A stretch of 40,380 bases of DNA from Candidatus Komeilibacteria bacterium (GCA_018656655.1 JABHYW010000040.1:1-40380), one strand, 5' to 3'. Positions 1 through 9,847 are shown, numbered from the stretch's first letter. The notes: a model not told the origin generated them from the sequence alone. A program made the numbers and translations.

Positions 1-3000
1 CCGGATAATGACCTACTAAATCAACGACTCCCAAGACAGGTGGTCCAATGACTATATCCAAATCTCCAAAATCTTCAAATAAAACAGTTTGATCAACTAC
101 ATCTACTTCTATCTGAGTAGATTGACCAGTTAAGACTGTGGAGTCAGTAGTAAACAAAGGATTGGCAGGATCAGAACCACTAAAGCCTCCTAAATCATTT
201 GGATTATCAATCCAAGCATAGCTACAAGTATCGCAATAAACCGGCATGTCGCCACAACCAGGCATGGTAGTAATAGATGTATCTGCATGATAAGAAATAC
301 CTTGACTAGCACCAGCGGTCATAAGGCTTGGATCTACATCTACACTATCAATACGACAATCTGCTGCACCAACGGTAAAGCCATAAGACGTATCTACTCC
401 GAGAAGGTTGCCAGAAGTATTGGCTATATTTTGACCGAGTGTCACAGTATAATTATGTCCTAGTATCAATCCAGTAGTTTCAATGATGACCGTCCTATCT
501 CTGCCCGTCAAAATAAAGCCATTGGTCACTGGATCAGTAGCATCATCCATAACATAAGCATTACCTGCCAAAGATGCAAATTGAATAGGTGTATCAAAAC
601 GAGCTGTTATTTGGGCATTAGTACAAACGTCTGATCCAGCTATACAATCTGGATCATAACTCAACAAATTGAGCCCTGGTCCACTAGCAACATTTAAAGC
701 CAATGATCCAGGTGTAATGGATAAAGGTGTGGCACCTTCCCAAGCTTGTAAAGTCATAGTAGCTGTATCTCCAGTTACAACAGTGCCTAATGTAATAAAG
801 TCCGTTTCTTGATCACTATTAACGTCAAAATTACCTATTAATGGTACATCCTGCCAATCATAGGTACAAGTAGTACAAACCACTGGCACTTCTCCACAAG
901 CTGCGGCATCATATGTAGTGACAGCTCTATAAGCATCAGTATCAGAAGCTCCCATTATATTATTTGCTGGATCTACATAGGCAGCATCTGCTAGACAACC
1001 ATCATTTTCAATAAGAATATCTGGTGATTGCCAACCACCTACTATCCAATCTCCGTCAGTATTAATAACTGCATCAGAAACTACTATCGCATATGTCAGG
1101 CCCATAGTAAAAGGCCCGTGATCAATAATTACATGTCTATTACCTATTATTGATACTCCTATGGATGGTTCAGGAGCTCCGGTGGCAGTATCTATAATAT
1201 AAAAATTATTATCATTAATAAGGACCGATGGATCAATATCAGAATTGAACCAAACTTGAGCTTCAGAATTGGTACAAGCTCCACAATTTGGAAAATAATT
1301 ACTTACAGCCAATTCAGTAATACTTGAGCCTGTGCCGCCAACATTGACAGTCAAAGGAGTACTATCTGATTCGACCCCCAATACACCTCCATCAATAGTC
1401 AAATCTATATCTGTAGTTGGAGGATTGTTGTTTAAACCACTCAATACAGCTGTGACATAATCTGAGCCTGTACCTATACTAGCTATTGTTGAAGCTACAG
1501 GGCTTGTACTCCAATTCCAAGCGCAAGTAGGACAATCTATAGCTGTAGCCCCACAAGAACCACCGTCAGCCATAGCATAGCCCCGATAATTAATATCATT
1601 ATAAGAATAAGCAGTATAATTGTCTGGGGAAATTTCTGCTCCATTCATTACGCAATTACCAGTTCCAACTGTAAATTGCCATGTAAAATCTGTACCAAGA
1701 GTATAGCCATATATATTTACAATTGAAGCATCAAGAGTCACCATATAAGTCTCTCCTTCTGTAAGAGGTGATAAACCATCTACTTCTATACGATAAGGAT
1801 CTGTGATATCTATACTAGTTATCAGATCTAGTCCATCAAAAGCAGTACAAGTAGCATCAGTACAATGATATAAATCTATATGGGTTAGCCCTGATAATTG
1901 TAATTCAGTATTAAAGTCAGCCCAAATCAGAGCATTTCCACAGGAATCATCACAATTTGGGACATAGTTTTCTACTCTTAAAATCGGTGCCAATATAACT
2001 GGAAAAGATTGTCCTGTAATCTCTAATCCGTTACTTGTAGTAGTAGCTTCTAAAGTAATAGAAGTGTCTCCAGCAGATAATAATTGAGTAGCTGAAGGAC
2101 CACCTTCTAATCTAGTATACCCTCTATTAACGCTCGTATTTAGTGGTGGTCCAGTTATACTAGCATAGTCACTAGCTGGTCCAGGAGTATGATCTATAGA
2201 CCATTGCCAGTCATAATTTCCACCACAAATATTACAATTATCAGCTAGAGGGGAAGCATTAAAATTCTTCTCTCTACCTGGATACATATCAGCTGACGGA
2301 CTTTGAGGAGTAACGGCTACAGAAGTAACCTCGCAAAGCAAACCACTGTCTCTAGTTTTAAAATGCCAATCAAGAGGTGGCTGCTCATCATCTGGATTCC
2401 AACTATCTACACCAATCTCAGTATGAAAAGTACCGAGTCTAACTTGATACCAAGTGTTTGCTACTAAATCTGTAGCAGGATCAAATACAAAGCCCTCTCT
2501 ATTAGTATTTTGATTTAAAATATCCAAAATTCCATCACCATCTAAATTAGCATCAAATATTTCAGTATTACAATCTCCTATAATTAATACTGGGCCACCG
2601 GTATTACATTGCCAAACTCTAACATTATTTGGATAAGTATCTAAATCAAAATCAGCGTCATCTACATCACGATTAAACAAAGCTGAAATATTGGAATCTA
2701 TAAAAGCATCTAAAGAAGCTTGTTGCACTTCAAATCCATCAGCCCCAATACCTAGATGTTGATCTGGCCATGGACTTGGAGATTGCAATCCGCTAGCACA
2801 GTCATAATTATAAACTAGTCCAAAAGGCTCCGCTTCTGTAAAAACCTCCCAAGAGTATGAACATGAAGTTAGAGTAATTCCACAACTACCCTCCACATCA
2901 CAATAGTCTCCAAATTCTCCTGGACAACATTCATTACCAACACCACACTGAACATCTCCAGTACAAGCACCTACATTAAATGGCAAGCCATTACTATTAT

Positions 3001-5266
3001 TATCTGCACTATCTGTAACTATGACCGGACCAGTGCTAGCTCCAACTGGTATTTCAATACCAAGCACTTGATTAGCATTCCAGCCAGTATGACTTGTATT
3101 AATATTATCAAAAAAAGTTACAGTGCCGTCGTCAGAGCCTAAATTTTCACCAAAAATATTTACCCTATTACCAATTGGTCCATTGTCTGGATCAATAGCA
3201 CAAATCTGTGGTCCAACTAAAGTATCTGTAACAGTAAAACCATTAAAATCATTACTAGTAGCTGAATCACTCTGTCTAACTATTCTAATAAAATATGAGT
3301 CTTCTATTATTAAAGTATCTGGCACTCTGACAATTATATGATCATCAAACCAATAATCTCCACATTGAGCAGGAAAATCAAATAAGCCTAATATTTCATC
3401 ATCAGCCACTGCAGAATTTGGATCAAATAATACTTGACCTCCATTATTTCCAAAATTTGATCCCATAATCGTAAGATAGGAATCCATTGGACCATTGTTT
3501 GGAGACAATTCTATAATAACTGGATTTCCGCCACTAACAGATAAAGCTGAAAACGGAAATGCGTTACTAGCTATTGGCGTTGGATCATTTGTCTGTATAG
3601 TTACTGGAAGGTTGACTCCTACTACGTTTGGCACTTCAGTATCGAAATTATTATCATCAACATAAGTATTTACATAACTAAATAAGTCATCAAAATAAGC
3701 TATATCACCATCTGAAAAATTTACACCTTGAATACTTATAGCATCGCCATAAGAACCATAGTCTGGAATTAAGCTACAAATACCTGGACGAACTGTATCA
3801 TTTCTTTCAAACCATGTAAATGAAGCATCGCTAGATTCTGCTCCAGCAGCAGCTGATTGAGTTACTACTACATCTAATAATTCATTAAGTGATGTAACAT
3901 CACCAGGAGTCTGAATCACTATATAAGTGTCTGTCCAAACATCTCCACAAATAGGTGGTGTTAAAGCTATTTCACCACCAATAGTAACTACACCTACACT
4001 TGTTCCAAAATTATAACCGAAAATAGTAAGTAATGTGCCACCTTCACCATCTTCAGGTGAAATACCATCAATAAATGGTTGATTGTCACTTGGAATCACC
4101 GTACCACTACAAGCATCGGCAGGCATACAAGAGTTATTATCACAACAACCAGAATCACAATCAGTTTCGTCTTCACACGTTACATCAAAATATCCTGAAC
4201 CTGAATATCCGCCTACCTCTACTACTATATCACTAGCCAAAGCATTAATTGGTACTGACATATTAATTTCTAAATCAGTCCAACTGTTAATACTTAAATT
4301 TTCATTAATTAAAGTTACTTCGGCATCATCAAACCAACCATTCATAGATAAACTTCCTTCTATATCTGTAAAACCATCACCCAGAATAGTAACATCAGTC
4401 ACTATTCCCGCAGGTCCTTCGTCTGGCACTAAACAATCTACATTAACTGGAGATATACCTGCTGTAACTGTAAAATCAAAGTGAGGAAATTCTACACTTT
4501 CTACACCAGTTGGTAAGACATCATTATATAAAATTACTTCATAATTTCCCGGATCTAGAGAATCTGGAATCTTCACTCTCACCCTTCTATCATCCCACAT
4601 TTGTGAAGTGCCACATTCTACTATTTCAGCAACTTCTCCATCTATTTCTACTCTACCAACGCCAGGTAAATTATCATCGTCAGTATCAAAGTGCCAGCCA
4701 CGAATAGTTAAATTACTACCCACTGGACCACTACTTCTACTTAAAGAGCAAACTCTCGGCTCATCATCATCAAGTGGTTCAGAACAAGTTATTGTTGGAT
4801 TACAAAAACTATATGGCTGACAAGTACCTGATCCAGCCGTATCACAACAGCCAGAAGCACACTCAGTATCAAGTACACAAGCGATTGGTGCCACACCACC
4901 TGGCTCAGTCACTTCGTATAATTTGCTTAATATAAATCTAGAAATAGCATAGGCAGAAACTATAATGACTAGTCCAATAGCCGCACTAGCGATAAGCAAT
5001 TTTGCTTTTTCCACTTTCTCAGCATTACCTCGAGAAGTCATCCATAGAAAACCAGCGTATAATAACAATAGAGTTGCTAGTATTCCCAAAAAACCAAGGA
5101 ATATATTAATAATTCCTCCAATGGTGTCTTGTATAGACCGCGTCCCCAGGACTACTCCTGCATCCGCTAAATCATTAATGCCAAACTCTTCTTGGGCAAA
5201 AGCCTTATTAGCAAAGGTTAATGCTAGAACAAGGTTGCTTATTAATAGTGAAAATACTTTTTTCAT
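1..5266 (-). CDS. Giant surface protein, 3'-truncated by window edge (at least 1755 codons): signal/pilin-like two-TM N-terminus, Cys-rich segments, several IPT/TIG-like domains, then repeated Ig-like/SbsA-like modules
   Basis: Start MKKVFSLLISNLVLALTFANKAFAQEEFGINDLADAGVVLGTRSIQDTIGGIINIFLGFLGILATLLLLYAGFLWMTSRGN at 5266. I walked the minus frame (codons starting at positions = 1 mod 3) to position 1 and saw no stop. TIG-like motifs include 'PTIDGISPEDGEGGTLLTIFGYNFGTSVGVVTIGG' and 'PVIIELSPNNGPMDSYLTIMGSNFGNNGGQVLF'. Absent from the ORF track because no stop lies in the window. Confidence 0.9.
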   Translation of the reverse strand, partial: MKKVFSLLISNLVLALTFANKAFAQEEFGINDLADAGVVLGTRSIQDTIGGIINIFLGFLGILATLLLLYAGFLWMTSRGNAEKVEKAKLLIASAAIGLVIIVSAYAISRFILSKLYEVTEPGGVAPIACVLDTECASGCCDTAGSGTCQPYSFCNPTITCSEPLDDDEPRVCSLSRSSGPVGSNLTIRGWHFDTDDDNLPGVGRVEIDGEVAEIVECGTSQMWDDRRVRVKIPDSLDPGNYEVILYNDVLPTGVESVEFPHFDFTVTAGISPVNVDCLVPDEGPAGIVTDVTILGDGFTDIEGSLSMNGWFDDAEVTLINENLSINSWTDLEINMSVPINALASDIVVEVGGYSGSGYFDVTCEDETDCDSGCCDNNSCMPADACSGTVIPSDNQPFIDGISPEDGEGGTLLTIFGYNFGTSVGVVTIGGEIALTPPICGDVWTDTYIVIQTPGDVTSLNELLDVVVTQSAAAGAESSDASFTWFERNDTVRPGICSLIPDYGSYGDAISIQGVNFSDGDIAYFDDLFSYVNTYVDDNNFDTEVPNVVGVNLPVTIQTNDPTPIASNAFPFSALSVSGGNPVIIELSPNNGPMDSYLTIMGSNFGNNGGQVLFDPNSAVADDEILGLFDFPAQCGDYWFDDHIIVRVPDTLIIEDSYFIRIVRQSDSATSNDFNGFTVTDTLVGPQICAIDPDNGPIGNRVNIFGENLGSDDGTVTFFDNINTSHTGWNANQVLGIEIPVGASTGPVIVTDSADNNSNGLPFNVGACTGDVQCGVGNECCPGEFGDYCDVEGSCGITLTSCSYSWEVFTEAEPFGLVYNYDCASGLQSPSPWPDQHLGIGADGFEVQQASLDAFIDSNISALFNRDVDDADFDLDTYPNNVRVWQCNTGGPVLIIGDCNTEIFDANLDGDGILDILNQNTNREGFVFDPATDLVANTWYQVRLGTFHTEIGVDSWNPDDEQPPLDWHFKTRDSGLLCEVTSVAVTPQSPSADMYPGREKNFNASPLADNCNICGGNYDWQWSIDHTPGPASDYASITGPPLNTSVNRGYTRLEGGPSATQLLSAGDTSITLEATTTSNGLEITGQSFPVILAPILRVENYVPNCDDSCGNALIWADFNTELQLSGLTHIDLYHCTDATCTAFDGLDLITSIDITDPYRIEVDGLSPLTEGETYMVTLDASIVNIYGYTLGTDFTWQFTVGTGNCVMNGAEISPDNYTAYSYNDINYRGYAMADGGSCGATAIDCPTCAWNWSTSPVASTIASIGTGSDYVTAVLSGLNNNPPTTDIDLTIDGGVLGVESDSTPLTVNVGGTGSSITELAVSNYFPNCGACTNSEAQVWFNSDIDPSVLINDNNFYIIDTATGAPEPSIGVSIIGNRHVIIDHGPFTMGLTYAIVVSDAVINTDGDWIVGGWQSPDILIENDGCLADAAYVDPANNIMGASDTDAYRAVTTYDAAACGEVPVVCTTCTYDWQDVPLIGNFDVNSDQETDFITLGTVVTGDTATMTLQAWEGATPLSITPGSLALNVASGPGLNLLSYDPDCIAGSDVCTNAQITARFDTPIQFASLAGNAYVMDDATDPVTNGFILTGRDRTVIIETTGLILGHNYTVTLGQNIANTSGNLLGVDTSYGFTVGAADCRIDSVDVDPSLMTAGASQGISYHADTSITTMPGCGDMPVYCDTCSYAWIDNPNDLGGFSGSDPANPLFTTDSTVLTGQSTQIEVDVVDQTVLFEDFGDLDIVIGPPVLGVVDLVGHYP

Positions 5267-5302
5267 CCAGTTTAGAAATTTATTTTGTTAATTCCTCTCG
5301 TT

Positions 5303-5402
5303 TGTCATTTCGACTAAGTCTCGAATTAATGAGAGGCGCATGGAGAAATCTAGATCCCTGCCTTGCCGGCAGGCAGGTCTCCACTTCGGTCGAGATGACA
5401 AG
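5303..5402. repeat. MITE-like dispersed element with terminal inverted repeats (TGTCATTTCGA ... TCGAGATGACA) and an internal CCTGCC/GGCAGG palindrome
   Basis: Same ends as the element at 18375-18459; ends are inverted with one mismatch; lies between two CDSs. Confidence 0.75.
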
Positions 5403-5416
5403 TGATTAATTTATAT

Positions 5417-6997
5417 TTAACTACCCTCACAATACTCTTCATTACCAGAACAGAATCTATTATTACAAACACATGAAGCATCAGCAGCATCACAAACACA
5501 TGGATACCAACAATTTTGACTTAAATCTTTAATACCAGAAGTCAAAGTAGGCGTGTAATAACTAGACGGATCAAATCTATCATGTCTAATACTAATTGTA
5601 TCGCCATCTAATAAACGCATCCAATAATTAATGTCTGGCGCAATACCAATATTACTTGAGTTGATTGAACTACCTAATAATTGTTTATCAAAGGTAACTT
5701 CTATTGGATCGATTAATGAAATAGCATCTGGATTTTGCATCTGAGAAATAGTTGGTGGAGTAAGATCAATTTCACCGGTAGTAGCAAAAACCCAAGTATA
5801 ATCTGACTCTAAGTGATTATCTGCCATATCAGCTATATTGGTAGTTACTAGAGCAACAAAATCGTCAGGACTAGTATCATCACTAGCTGGTAGACAAAAT
5901 ACATCTCCACCACAAGAATTTACACCACATAAATCAGTAGTGATTAATTCTATGGTTCTATATTGATTAGATATTCTATATTCTCCAGATACCAATGGTA
6001 AAGCATCGTCATGATTCACAAGGCTAATATTTGTAAAAGCAGGAGCTATACCTGTTGCTAAAGCTGGATTTATTGCTTCTGAAAAATTAATTTGTAATAC
6101 ACTATTTCTGGGATTATCTGTAGAGCCTGCTATAGGTCTAACTGATACTACTGTAGGCGGAGTAAAATCAAACTCAGTACCAGTAGTAAAATTCCAAGTA
6201 TAAGAATTAGAATGCGGAAAAGCTACTGATCCATTTTGAGTTTCTAAATCACCCAATACCATAGTATAACGGACATCCATTCTAGGGTTTCCTAAATCAT
6301 TAACTGGATTTAATTGAAAAGTCCTAAAGCCAGTATTAGGCTCAATACTATAACTTATCAATAAATCATCGCCTGTAATAGGCTCTGTATTGCCTTGCTC
6401 ATATAAATTAATAAATCCACTATTAGCCGCACAATCAGTATTACAACCTGAATCAGCTACTATCATATCAACATCCATCGGCTCCTTGAAAGTCAAATAA
6501 ATATTAGTATTTCTAGCTACATCAGTAGCGTAACGAATTGGATAATGACTATCTAAAGTACCAGCTCCCAAACCTGCTCCCGAGCTAAAACCTCCACCCG
6601 AGCTACCACTGCCATTTCCAAAAGCACCATCATAACCTTCACGTAGTACAAATCTAGCTATAGCATATGATGAAAGCACAATTGTCAGACCAATCACTCC
6701 ATTGATCAAAATCTGCTTAGCTTTATCTACTTTTTCAGTATTGCCTTGAGAGGTCATCCAAATAAACCCACCGTATAGAATAATTAGCGTGGCCAGAATC
6801 CCCAAAAACCCAAGGAATATATTAACTATACCCGCAATTGTTTCTTTAAGGTCTCTAGTGCCTAGATTGACTCCCGCTTCAGCCAAATCATTGGTACCAA
6901 GAACATCTGCTGCTTGAGCTAAAGCAAGCTCTGGCAACAAAAAAATAACTGTCAAAAATACAATAAACATAACAGTTATCTTTTTATTAATTAGCAT
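5417..6997 (-). CDS. Surface protein with pilin-like two-TM N-terminus, Ig-like (SbsA/Big_5-like) domains and Cys-rich C-terminus
   Basis: N-terminus DLAEAGVNLGTRDLKETIAGIVNIFLGFLGILATLIILYGGFIWMTSQGNTEKVDKAKQ is closely similar to that of the 5266 gene; Ig-like 'PPTVVSVRPIAGSTDNPRNSVLQINFSEAINP'; tail CVCDAADASCVCNNRFCSGNEEYC. Confidence 0.85.
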   Translation of the reverse strand: MLINKKITVMFIVFLTVIFLLPELALAQAADVLGTNDLAEAGVNLGTRDLKETIAGIVNIFLGFLGILATLIILYGGFIWMTSQGNTEKVDKAKQILINGVIGLTIVLSSYAIARFVLREGYDGAFGNGSGSSGGGFSSGAGLGAGTLDSHYPIRYATDVARNTNIYLTFKEPMDVDMIVADSGCNTDCAANSGFINLYEQGNTEPITGDDLLISYSIEPNTGFRTFQLNPVNDLGNPRMDVRYTMVLGDLETQNGSVAFPHSNSYTWNFTTGTEFDFTPPTVVSVRPIAGSTDNPRNSVLQINFSEAINPALATGIAPAFTNISLVNHDDALPLVSGEYRISNQYRTIELITTDLCGVNSCGGDVFCLPASDDTSPDDFVALVTTNIADMADNHLESDYTWVFATTGEIDLTPPTISQMQNPDAISLIDPIEVTFDKQLLGSSINSSNIGIAPDINYWMRLLDGDTISIRHDRFDPSSYYTPTLTSGIKDLSQNCWYPCVCDAADASCVCNNRFCSGNEEYCEGS

Positions 6998-7022
6998 GGG
7001 ATTTTTATTTAATTATAAATTT

Positions 7023-7460
7023 TTATAAATTCAATTTTTTCTTTACTTTTTCCTGAATCGTCTTGCCGTCTGCCTGACCTTTGGTCCTAGTCATGACTTC
7101 TTTCATGACCAAGCCAAAATTGTCATGTCCTTCAGATATTACTGTATCTACTATCTTATCTATTTCTTCTTCGCTCATCATAGCTGGCATATATACTTGT
7201 AATACTTTAGCTTCAGCCTCTTCTCTGGCTAACAAATCATCACGCCCAGCTGTTCTAAAGGCTTCGATAGAATCTTGCCTCTTCTTGAGCTCTTTCTTGG
7301 CAATAGATAAAACATCGTCATCATCTAAAACTTCAATCTTTTTATCTATCGCCAAATTTTTCAGAGCACTACGAAGCATCCTTAAAGTAGACACTTCTAT
7401 ATCTTTTTTAGCTTTAAAAGCTACTATAAAATCTTTTTCTATATCTTTTTGTAAAGACAT
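7023..7460 (-). CDS. yqeY: GatB/YqeY domain protein
   Basis: MSLQKDIEKDFIVAFKAKKDIEVSTLRMLRSALKN...RQDSIEAFRTAGRDDLLAREEAE...GQADGKTIQEKVKKKL is characteristic of YqeY. Confidence 0.9.
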   Translation of the reverse strand: MSLQKDIEKDFIVAFKAKKDIEVSTLRMLRSALKNLAIDKKIEVLDDDDVLSIAKKELKKRQDSIEAFRTAGRDDLLAREEAEAKVLQVYMPAMMSEEEIDKIVDTVISEGHDNFGLVMKEVMTRTKGQADGKTIQEKVKKKLNL

Positions 7461-7485
7461 TTATAAATATCTTGCCAATAAAAAA

Positions 7486-7731
7486 TTATCGCCTTTTTTT
7501 GCGTCTTAGTTCAAAATCGTCTAATTTACCAACTTTTTTCAAATAATCAAAACGTGCTGTAATATTTCTACGACGTAGAGCCGTATCCCTGGTCTTCTTC
7601 TTACTATCTGTTTTACTAAAAAATCTAATTTTTTTAGCTTGTAAAATCTTACCGCTTTGAATTGTTTTTCTGGTAAATCTACGGATTAAGCTTTCAAATG
7701 ATTCTCCATCTTTACGCTTAACTTCTAACAT
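7486..7731 (-). CDS. rpsU: Ribosomal protein bS21 (start corrected from 7845)
   Basis: MLEVKRKDGESFESLIRRFTRKTIQSGKILQAKKIRFF... ; AATGGAGGTGTTTACATG gives a strong SD ahead of 7731; the upstream 38 aa of the ORF are untranslated-like and overlap the promoter. Confidence 0.9.
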   Translation of the reverse strand: MLEVKRKDGESFESLIRRFTRKTIQSGKILQAKKIRFFSKTDSKKKTRDTALRRRNITARFDYLKKVGKLDDFELRRKKRR

Positions 7732-7813
7732 GTAAACACCTCCATTTCTTTTTATTAAAATCTTATACTTAGTGTCAAAAGAATAACGGCCAAAAGCAAT
7801 TATTCTCATCATT

Positions 7814-7842
7814 ATAATGACAGATTTGAAGACAAAAGTCAA
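7814..7842 (-). promoter_or_regulatory. Putative sigma70-type promoter for rpsU/yqeY
   Basis: Minus strand TTGACT-N17-CATTAT; an overlapping TATAAT lies at N20. Confidence 0.5.
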
Positions 7843-7847
7843 CAAAA

Positions 7848-7873
7848 AAATAATCCCCAGATGGGGATTATTT
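7848..7873. terminator. Intrinsic terminator overlapping hisS stop codon
   Basis: AAATAATCCCC-AGAT-GGGGATTATTT hairpin followed on the minus strand by a T-run. Confidence 0.8.
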
Positions 7874-9187
7874 CTTAAGCTTTAAATTTTTGGCAATATT
7901 TCTATCTAGACGCTTTCGGACCTCTGCTTTGACCTTCTTATAATCAACAATCTCTTGTACTCCACTCTCCATATCTCTAATAAGTATAGTACCATCGGCA
8001 ATTTCTTTTTGACCCATGATCAAAGTATATTTAACTTGTTTTTTGTCAGCAGCCTCCAATTGATCCTTGAGTCCTTTCTTGGACATGTTCTCTGAAACTG
8101 AAAAACCAGCTCGTCTCAAATCTTCAAAAAGGTTCAAAGCTTTTTTACGAGCCTCTATACCAAGCTGAGCAATATAAATATCAAAACCCCTGCCTTTATC
8201 AATCTCTACTTTGGCCTCTTGCATTTTCATGATTACTCTTTCAATCCCAATGGCAAAACCAATGGCTGGTGTCTCACGACCACCTAGTATATTCACCAAG
8301 TCATCATAACGTCCTCCTCCGCCTAGAGCATTTAACTTACCCTCTTTGCCTGAACATTCAAAAATCTCCCAAGCAGTACGAGTATAATAGTCTAATCCTC
8401 TGACTATTTTGGGATTAAGGCTATATTTGATATCCAATTCGTCTAGATATTCCAAAACTGCCATAAAATGTTCTTTACCTGCTTCTGACAAATGATCTAC
8501 CATTTGTGGGGTTTCTTCAGCTAATTCTTGGCATTTTTTATTTTTACAATCTAATAAACGTAAAGTATTTTTATTTAATCTTAAACTACAATCTTTACAA
8601 AGAGATTTTTTCTTATCTTGATAATATTTTTTAAGAATCTTAATGTATTCTGTTCTAGAGGCACTGTCACCTACACTATTTACTTGTATTTCAATATCTA
8701 AGCCCAAGTCCTTGAGAATAAAATATGATATAGCTATCATTTGAGCATCAATTACCGGATCTTCATCTCCAATAGCTTCAAAACCAAATTGCCAAAACTG
8801 ACGATAACGACCAGCCTGAGGATTATCATGACGAAACTGAGGACCAATGTAAAAAAGTTTAACTGGTTGAGGCAAATTAAGCATGCCGTGTTCTATATAT
8901 GACCTAACTACAGGAGCGGTATTCTCAGGACGAAGCGATAATTTATCACCACCCTGACTAACAAAAGAGTACATTTCTTTGCTAACCACATCGGTGTCTT
9001 CACCTACTGTTCGTTTAAACAAACTAGTAGCCTCTACTATTGGCGTATCAATACGAGAAAAGCCATAATTTCTAGCGAAATTTTCTACTTTGGTTCTAAT
9101 AAGGTTCCAATATAATTGCTCATCAGGCAATATATCTTTCATACCCTTAACTAATTGTACTTTTACTTTTTTCTTTTTAGCTGCCAT
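7868..9187 (-). CDS. hisS: Histidine--tRNA ligase
   Basis: Class II motifs: VKGMKDILPDEQLYWN, SLRPENTAPVVRSYIEHGM, QFRHDNPQAGRYRQFWQFGFEAIG, LGGGGRYDDLV, GFAIGIERV. Confidence 0.96.
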   Translation of the reverse strand: MAAKKKKVKVQLVKGMKDILPDEQLYWNLIRTKVENFARNYGFSRIDTPIVEATSLFKRTVGEDTDVVSKEMYSFVSQGGDKLSLRPENTAPVVRSYIEHGMLNLPQPVKLFYIGPQFRHDNPQAGRYRQFWQFGFEAIGDEDPVIDAQMIAISYFILKDLGLDIEIQVNSVGDSASRTEYIKILKKYYQDKKKSLCKDCSLRLNKNTLRLLDCKNKKCQELAEETPQMVDHLSEAGKEHFMAVLEYLDELDIKYSLNPKIVRGLDYYTRTAWEIFECSGKEGKLNALGGGGRYDDLVNILGGRETPAIGFAIGIERVIMKMQEAKVEIDKGRGFDIYIAQLGIEARKKALNLFEDLRRAGFSVSENMSKKGLKDQLEAADKKQVKYTLIMGQKEIADGTILIRDMESGVQEIVDYKKVKAEVRKRLDRNIAKNLKLKK

Positions 9188-9196
9188 ATATCTTAT

Positions 9197-9847
9197 TTAT
9201 TGACTAATATTCTCATAAATTGGGACATTAAAAGTATTGACCCTATTTATAGGCCAACCTCTAACCCACACTCTTCCTATAACATAACTTTCATTAACGG
9301 GACCAATTTGACGAGAATCTAAGCTGTTTGATCTATTGTCTCCCATTAGAAAATACTCATTTTCTTCTAAAGTAATAGCCTCATGTTTATCAGAAGAAAA
9401 ATTTTCTATGTAAGCCTCCTCTAAAATCTCTCCATCAATATAGACCCTGCCCTCATCTATAGATACTGCCTCCCCTGGCAATCCTATTATTCTTTTTATA
9501 AAATAAGCCCGAGTGTTTTTGGGATTTTTAAAAATTATTACCTCGCCTCTTTGCTTTTCATTAAATCTGTATGATAACTCATCTATAATAAGATATTCAT
9601 TTTGATAAAAGTTTGGCTCCATTGACGCCCCTTCTACATAAAAAGGCTGTACCAAAAATAATCTAATTGGCAAAATAATAGCTAGAGAAATTAAAACTAC
9701 CTTTACTACTTCAAAAACTAATATACCAAATTTCTTCAACCAAGATAAAACTAGAGAATCTTCATCATCTTCTGAAAAATTACTCATGTCCATATCAGTA
9801 CTTTCGGGTGCTAAATTTTCTTGTATTTCCTTTTTATTTTCTTCCAT
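9197..9847 (-). CDS. lepB: Signal peptidase I
   Basis: VEGASMEPNFYQNEYLIIDE (Ser nucleophile), FIKRIIGLPGE (Lys), FLMGDNRSNSLDSRQIGPV. Confidence 0.95.
   Translation of the reverse strand: MEENKKEIQENLAPESTDMDMSNFSEDDEDSLVLSWLKKFGILVFEVVKVVLISLAIILPIRLFLVQPFYVEGASMEPNFYQNEYLIIDELSYRFNEKQRGEVIIFKNPKNTRAYFIKRIIGLPGEAVSIDEGRVYIDGEILEEAYIENFSSDKHEAITLEENEYFLMGDNRSNSLDSRQIGPVNESYVIGRVWVRGWPINRVNTFNVPIYENISQ

Noticed and set aside
3123-5409. Plus-strand ORFs at 3123, 4083, 4510, 4608, 4965 and 5221
   Set aside because: They are shadows of the long minus-strand surface-protein ORF, have low-complexity Ser/Thr/Pro composition, and lack plausible SDs or family motifs.
7081-7509. Plus-strand 142-aa ORF opposite yqeY
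   Set aside because: Antisense to a recognisable conserved gene; no recognisable domain. The same reasoning applies to the other overlapping short ORFs (10797, 11992, 12089, 14393, 16668, 18746, 19869, 19889, 21751, 22888, 23707, 23921, 28266, 32487, 33405, 34054, 35051, 35170, 35308, 36067, 37557).
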